From Aldehydirespirator sp965116865 (GTDB lineage Bacteria; Actinomycetota; Acidimicrobiia; Acidimicrobiales; Aldehydirespiratoraceae), in the NCBI GenBank assembly GCA_965116865.1, contig OZ220727.1, positions 2,914,001 through 2,978,000 of the forward strand: DNA of 64,000 nt, read 5' to 3'. Position 1 is the first letter of the stretch. Every line of letters begins with the position of its first letter. Shown here in pieces: positions 61,601-64,000 of this stretch. The notes beneath the pieces were generated by a model, which did no database searches, was not told the origin of the DNA, and worked only from the letters and a program-made list of their open reading frames with translations. The translations under genes were made by a program, and so were the position numbers.

Positions 61601-64000
61601 ATCTGGTGCTGTCGGCCGCGACGGCGGGTTCGGTGTCGGGTTCGGGGTCTGTGCTGGTGTTGACGTTCACGACGGGCGATTGGGGCACCTACCAGTCGGT
61701 GGGGGTGCATGCCGACGCCGATGATGACATCTACGACGATGTTGTGACGCTGCGCCACACAGCGTCGGGCGGCGTCTATGACGCGTCGGGTGATGTGGAG
61801 GTGACGGTTTCTGATGACGATGCTGCGGGGTTGGAGTTCACTTCGGGGTCGGTGTCTGTGGCTGAGGGTGCCAGTGTCGAGTACGGGGTGAGGCTGTTGT
61901 CGCAGCCGTCGGGTGATGTGTCGGTGTCGGTGTCGGCGCTTGAGGGCAGTGATCTGGTGCTGTCGGCCGCGACGGCGGGTTCGGGGTCTGTGCTGGTGTT
62001 GACGTTCACGACGGGCGATTGGGGCACCTACCAGTCGGTGGGGGTGCATGCCGACGCCGATGATGACATCTACGACGATGTTGTGACGCTGCGCCACACA
62101 GCGTCGGGCGGCGTCTATGACGCGTCGGGTGATGTGGAGGTGACGGTTTCTGATGACGATGCTGCGGGGTTGGAGTTCACTTCGGGGTCGGTGTCTGTGG
62201 CTGAGGGTGCCAGTGTCGAGTACGGGGTGAGGCTGTTGTCGCAGCCGTCGGGTGATGTGTCGGTGTCGGTGTCGGCGCTTGAGGGCAGTGATCTGGTGCT
62301 GTCGGCCGCGACGGCGGGTTCGGGGTCTGTGCTGGTGTTGACGTTCACGACGGGCGATTGGGGCACCTACCAGTCGGTGGGGGTGCATGCCGACGCCGAT
62401 GATGACATCTACGACGATGTTGTGACGCTGCGCCACACAGCGTCGGGCGGCGTCTATGACGCGTCGGGTGATGTGGAGGTGACGGTTTCTGATGACGATG
62501 CTGCGGGGTTGGAGTTCACTTCGGGGTCGGTGTCTGTGGCTGAGGGTGCCAGTGTCGAGTACGGGGTGAGGCTGTTGTCGCAGCCGTCGGGTGATGTGTC
62601 GGTGTCGGTGTCGGCGCTTGAGGGCAGTGATCTGGTGCTGTCGGCCGCGACGGCGGGTTCGGGGTCTGTGCTGGTGTTGACGTTCACGACGGGCGACTGG
62701 GGCACCTACCAGTCGGTGACGGTGCATGCCAGCCACGACGACGACACTGTCGACGACGTTGTGACGCTGCGCCACACAGCGTCGGGCGGCGTCTATGACG
62801 CGTCGGGTGATGTGGAGGTGACGGTTTCTGATGACGATGCTGCGGGGTTGGAGTTCACTTCGGGGTCGGTGTCTGTGGCTGAGGGTGCCAGTGTCGAGTA
62901 CGGGGTGAGGCTGTTGTCGCAGCCGTCGGGTGATGTGTCGGTGTCGGTGTCGGCGCTTGAGGGCAGTGATCTGGTGCTGTCGGCCGCGACGGCGGGTTCG
63001 GTGTCGGGTTCGGGGTCTGTGCTGGTGTTGACGTTCACGACGGGCGACTGGGGCACCTACCAGTCGGTGACGGTGCATGCCGACGCCGATGATGACATCT
63101 ACGACGATGTTGTGACGCTGCGCCACACAGCGTCGGGCGGCGTCTATGACGCGTCGGGTGATGTGGAGGTGACGGTTTCTGATGACGATGCTGCGGGGTT
63201 GGAGTTCACTTCGGGGTCGGTGTCTGTGGCTGAGGGTGCCAGTGTCGAGTACGGGGTGAGGCTGTTGTCGCAGCCGTCGGGTGATGTGTCGGTGTCGGTG
63301 TCGGCGCTTGAGGGCAGTGATCTGGTGCTGTCGGCCGCGACGGCGGGTTCGGGGTCTGTGCTGGTGTTGACGTTCACGACGGGTGACTGGGGCACCTACC
63401 AGTCGGTGGGGGTGCATGCCGACGCCGATGATGACATCTACGACGATGTTGTGACGCTGCGCCACACAGCGTCGGGCGGCGTCTATGACGCGTCGGGTGA
63501 TGTGGAGGTGACGGTTTCTGATGACGATGCTGCGGGGTTGGAGTTCACTTCGGGGTCGGTGTCTGTGGCTGAGGGTGCCAGTGTCGAGTACGGGGTGAGG
63601 CTGTTGTCGCAGCCGTCGGGTGATGTGTCGGTGTCGGTGTCGGCGCTTGAGGGCAGTGATCTGGTGCTGTCGGCCGCGACGGCGGGTTCGGGGTCTGTGC
63701 TGGTGTTGACGTTCACGACGGGCGATTGGGGCACCTACCAGTCGGTGGGGGTGCATGCCGACGCCGATGATGACATCTACGACGATGTTGTGACGCTGCG
63801 CCACACAGCGTCGGGCGGCGTCTATGACGCGTCGGGTGATGTGGAGGTGACGGTTTCTGATGACGATGCTGCGGGGTTGGAGTTCACTTCGGGGTCGGTG
63901 TCTGTGGCTGAGGGTGCCAGTGTCGAGTACGGGGTGAGGCTGTTGTCGCAGCCGTCGGGTGATGTGTCGGTGTCGGTGTCGGCGCTTGAGGGCAGTGATC
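55693..64000 (+). CDS. Giant secreted repeat protein (3' partial): cadherin-like sandwiches, propeller repeats, Calx-beta-like array
   Basis: One frame is open from ATG 55693 to the window edge, at least 2,769 residues. Residues 1-51 form a signal peptide (ALVAVALVAVLLPAAVSA). Next comes a cadherin-like beta-sandwich (~55-155) and an unnamed ~230-residue domain (VPADWALKPDGLSAGDQFRL on). Three ~377-residue repeats follow, each a beta-sandwich (ALSVTAAGESD) plus propeller-like blades (GLWSNGSTMWVSDS, LYAYHLGG). A fourth sandwich, a second copy of the unnamed domain (VPDDWDLKPEGLSVGDRFRL), and Calx-beta-like repeats (LEFTSGSVSVAEGASVEYGV) complete it. It is probably a calcium-stabilised surface adhesin. 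Confidence 0.88.
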   Translation, partial: MSETLPSRLLTARWARAAGRGALVKVSCARAAAALVAVALVAVLLPAAVSAQALSDVAALNNITVAGGTLSPEFSADVHGYRVGVAHDEDQATVGFTKGHSGQQVALKDGSDQDLADADTGEGGHQVDLAHGANTVKLVVTPEDTAADAATYTLTIVRALPAGVVGVPADWALKPDGLSAGDQFRLMLVTSSTRDAASTSIDDYDTFVRGTITSNGHDAIKEFARFFKALASTAAVSARDHTTTTYTDGGAEGVPIHWLNGTQVYRINFPGSEDDFQPVNNYEEFWESGSNGWFPESRDEAGRRTSGLLRLWTGSASDGSRMEGETLGSTTVRTGLSAILTIFSNSIGERKDNIIANSIELPMLGLSGVFQVVDVLPAFEIAALSVTAAGESDNRLYGFTPDHSVYHAGFGAGVSRATLAWTVANEAGTAVSVMDADGDVLEDADGGQEGHQVNLEEGLNTVTVRLSLGVLSRDYTLHLGVGSTELGGWRAGDDVNYLWNVDDIEPRGVAGTADTLWVADDYIDSNKVLAFDRSDGSRVAGLDIVLSSADGNGKLWGGIWSDMVKDVNDSTVSGTMWVADPDADKLFAYKIAVNADGTPGTDHGGRDSGKDIGLSEGNENPQGLWSNGSTMWVSDSNGLVLYAYHLGGDSHGERDAGKDIDVSSVFNGNEKPKGIVGDGAAVWVLNDSNNRLQAFQIANKLRNESWDIRLHDSQHQRSGSTTRGVWIEGDAIYVGRGDGESSKVFAYNTSVAKASMSLSALSVTAAGDSDDRLHGFTADHSVYHAGFGAGVSQATLAWTAANEAVTEVSVLDADGGVLEDADGIEGGHQIGLEEGLNTVTVRVLDTDNILSRDYTLHLGVSSTELGGWRAGDDVNYLWNVDGIEPRGMAGTADTLWVADAGRSKVLAFDRSDGSRESGLDIVLSSADGNGKLWGGIWSDMVKDGIDSTVSGTLWVADPDADKLFAYKIAVNADGTSGTDHGGRDAGKDIELSEGNENPEGVWSNGSTMWVSDSSDLNLYAYHLGGTSHGERDSDKDIDISRAHSGNDQLRGVAVDDTVIWVLNESKNRLVGFEIADRTRSLWRIWLHDSQFQRPDSMIRGVWIEEGVIYVGRGDGESSKVFAYNTSFVKSSVSLSALSVTAAGESDDRLHGFTADHSVYRAGFSADVSQATLNWTAAAADGVVVSVLDADGDVLEDIDGIEGGHQIDLEEGVNTVTVRVFDTDNILSRDYTLHLGVGSTELGGWSAGDDVDFLWNVDEIEPRGLTGTVDVLWVSDNDSRDDSDRKVLAFDRSDGSRLEGLDIELNSADGNEKLWSGIWSDMVKDGIDSTVSGTLWVADSDPDKLFAYKIAVNADGTPGTDHGGRDVGKDFELSGGNENPGGLWSNGSTMWVNDHRDHYLYAYHLGGASHGERDAGKDIDVSSAFSGYEYLTAIVGDGTVIWVLNDSDNRLYAFQIANKLPNESWDIRLHDSSRYLYGKTYGAWIEGDVIYTAFGDRERSKVFAYNTAYDSSLSSVALSSLTLTGSDSSALTLNPTFVPGVTYYETTDASVGDKVTVAAVGSHDDAGVEIAPVDADEIETGHQVDVTFGHTPIEVTATAPSGYIESYRVLVSVGEVEVPDDWDLKPEGLSVGDRFRLLGFTTASASYDPTVIAGYNTAFQNNVASNGHASLKEHSAAFRVLGCTAAVSARANTGTEYREVVGLRGVGVYWVNGAKVADDYADLYDGKWASTESRTVSGSTAVSTQVGTGCDNDGYPNELYTLGNPQSIVYGEPGNSNSGPIYESSGTSQISDGLTVLPPLMGLSPVFKVAGSVDAAGLEFTSGSVSVAEGASVEYGVRLLSQPSGDVSVSVSALEGSDLVLSAATAGSVSVLVLTFTTGDWGTYQSVGVHANHDDDTVDDSVTLRHTASGGVYDASGDVEVTVSDDDAAGLEFTSGSVSVAEGASVEYGVRLLSQPSGDVSVSVSALEGSDLVLSAATAGSVSGSGSVLVLTFTTGDWGTYQSVGVHADADDDIYDDVVTLRHTASGGVYDASGDVEVTVSDDDAAGLEFTSGSVSVAEGASVEYGVRLLSQPSGDVSVSVSALEGSDLVLSAATAGSGSVLVLTFTTGDWGTYQSVGVHADADDDIYDDVVTLRHTASGGVYDASGDVEVTVSDDDAAGLEFTSGSVSVAEGASVEYGVRLLSQPSGDVSVSVSALEGSDLVLSAATAGSGSVLVLTFTTGDWGTYQSVGVHADADDDIYDDVVTLRHTASGGVYDASGDVEVTVSDDDAAGLEFTSGSVSVAEGASVEYGVRLLSQPSGDVSVSVSALEGSDLVLSAATAGSGSVLVLTFTTGDWGTYQSVTVHASHDDDTVDDVVTLRHTASGGVYDASGDVEVTVSDDDAAGLEFTSGSVSVAEGASVEYGVRLLSQPSGDVSVSVSALEGSDLVLSAATAGSVSGSGSVLVLTFTTGDWGTYQSVTVHADADDDIYDDVVTLRHTASGGVYDASGDVEVTVSDDDAAGLEFTSGSVSVAEGASVEYGVRLLSQPSGDVSVSVSALEGSDLVLSAATAGSGSVLVLTFTTGDWGTYQSVGVHADADDDIYDDVVTLRHTASGGVYDASGDVEVTVSDDDAAGLEFTSGSVSVAEGASVEYGVRLLSQPSGDVSVSVSALEGSDLVLSAATAGSGSVLVLTFTTGDWGTYQSVGVHADADDDIYDDVVTLRHTASGGVYDASGDVEVTVSDDDAAGLEFTSGSVSVAEGASVEYGVRLLSQPSGDVSVSVSALEGSD
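56842..60228 (+). repeat. Three ~1.13-kb tandem repeats in the giant gene
   Basis: The landmark CTGTCGGTGACCGCGGC appears at 56842, 57973 and 59101 (periods 1131 and 1128 bp). Copies are clearly homologous but diverged, with small in-frame indels, so they are older than the Calx-beta array. Confidence 0.9.
61132..64000 (+). repeat. Near-identical 339/351-bp Calx-beta-like tandem array
   Basis: GCTGCGGGGTTGGAGTTCAC recurs at 61132, 61471, 61822, 62161, 62500, 62839, 63190, 63529 and 63868. Six periods are 339 bp and two are 351 bp because of an extra TCGGTGTCGGGT encoding four residues. Copies differ at only a few positions, mainly in the DADDDIYDD/NHDDDTVDD segment. The array continues past the window. 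Confidence 0.97.

Noticed and set aside
61060..63804. 914-codon minus-strand frame of His/Arg-rich repeats
   Set aside because: It is the antisense of the Calx-beta array. The opposite strand has the signal peptide, domain structure and ribosome site, and the minus frame has a composition typical of shadows.

Overview
The window looks like a contig from a high-GC Actinomycetota, most probably class Acidimicrobiia. This is inferred from a mycothiol glycosyltransferase next to a YbjN-like gene, a complete 14-gene nuo operon directly downstream of a split (b6/subunit IV-like) cytochrome bc cluster with an embedded ferredoxin, and a giant secreted repeat protein of a kind I associate with marine or sponge-associated Acidimicrobiia.

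Bases 1-23.3 kb form an accessory island. It holds the C-terminal end of a probable type ISP restriction-modification enzyme, a ParB/Srx-domain gene overlapping a D12-class adenine methylase, a broken DUF3800 gene, ISL3 and IS30 copies, an AbiEi/AbiEii toxin-antitoxin pair behind a duplicated promoter, a three-gene operon ending in a DUF433/PIN-like pair, IS630 and IS5/IS630-chimeric transposase remains, a HicA-HicB single-chain fusion, a coiled-coil membrane pair, an ApaLI-like restriction-modification module, and a two-gene unit of a degenerate tyrosine recombinase plus a DDE transposase-like protein. It ends at a tRNA-Arg(CCT). Several of these genes (0.4-2.8 kb, 17.8-19.7 kb) are visibly less GC-rich than the rest.

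Bases 24-49.2 kb are core. mshA and a YbjN-like gene are followed, after a repeat-rich gap, by one co-directional respiratory block: membrane protein, ferredoxin, cytochrome b, subunit IV, Rieske, di-heme cytochrome c, membrane protein, then nuoABCDEFGHIJKLMN. Most junctions overlap. Where genes do not abut, the gap usually contains a mini-ORF whose start overlaps the upstream stop and whose stop overlaps the downstream start.

Bases 49.2-64 kb are accessory again: a YbaK-like remnant, two substrate-binding lipoproteins, convergent LigA-like and LigB-like dioxygenase genes separated by 71-bp hairpin repeats, a truncated ABC ATPase with repeat-expanded N-terminus, and, behind a triple GTATAC iteron, the first 2,769 codons of a giant secreted protein with three 1.13-kb propeller/beta-sandwich repeats and at least eight near-identical Calx-beta-like repeats, still open at the window end.

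A window-wide theme is short tandem duplication (20-74 bp) at gene boundaries: promoters, start codons, signal peptides and 3' ends have been copied in place.
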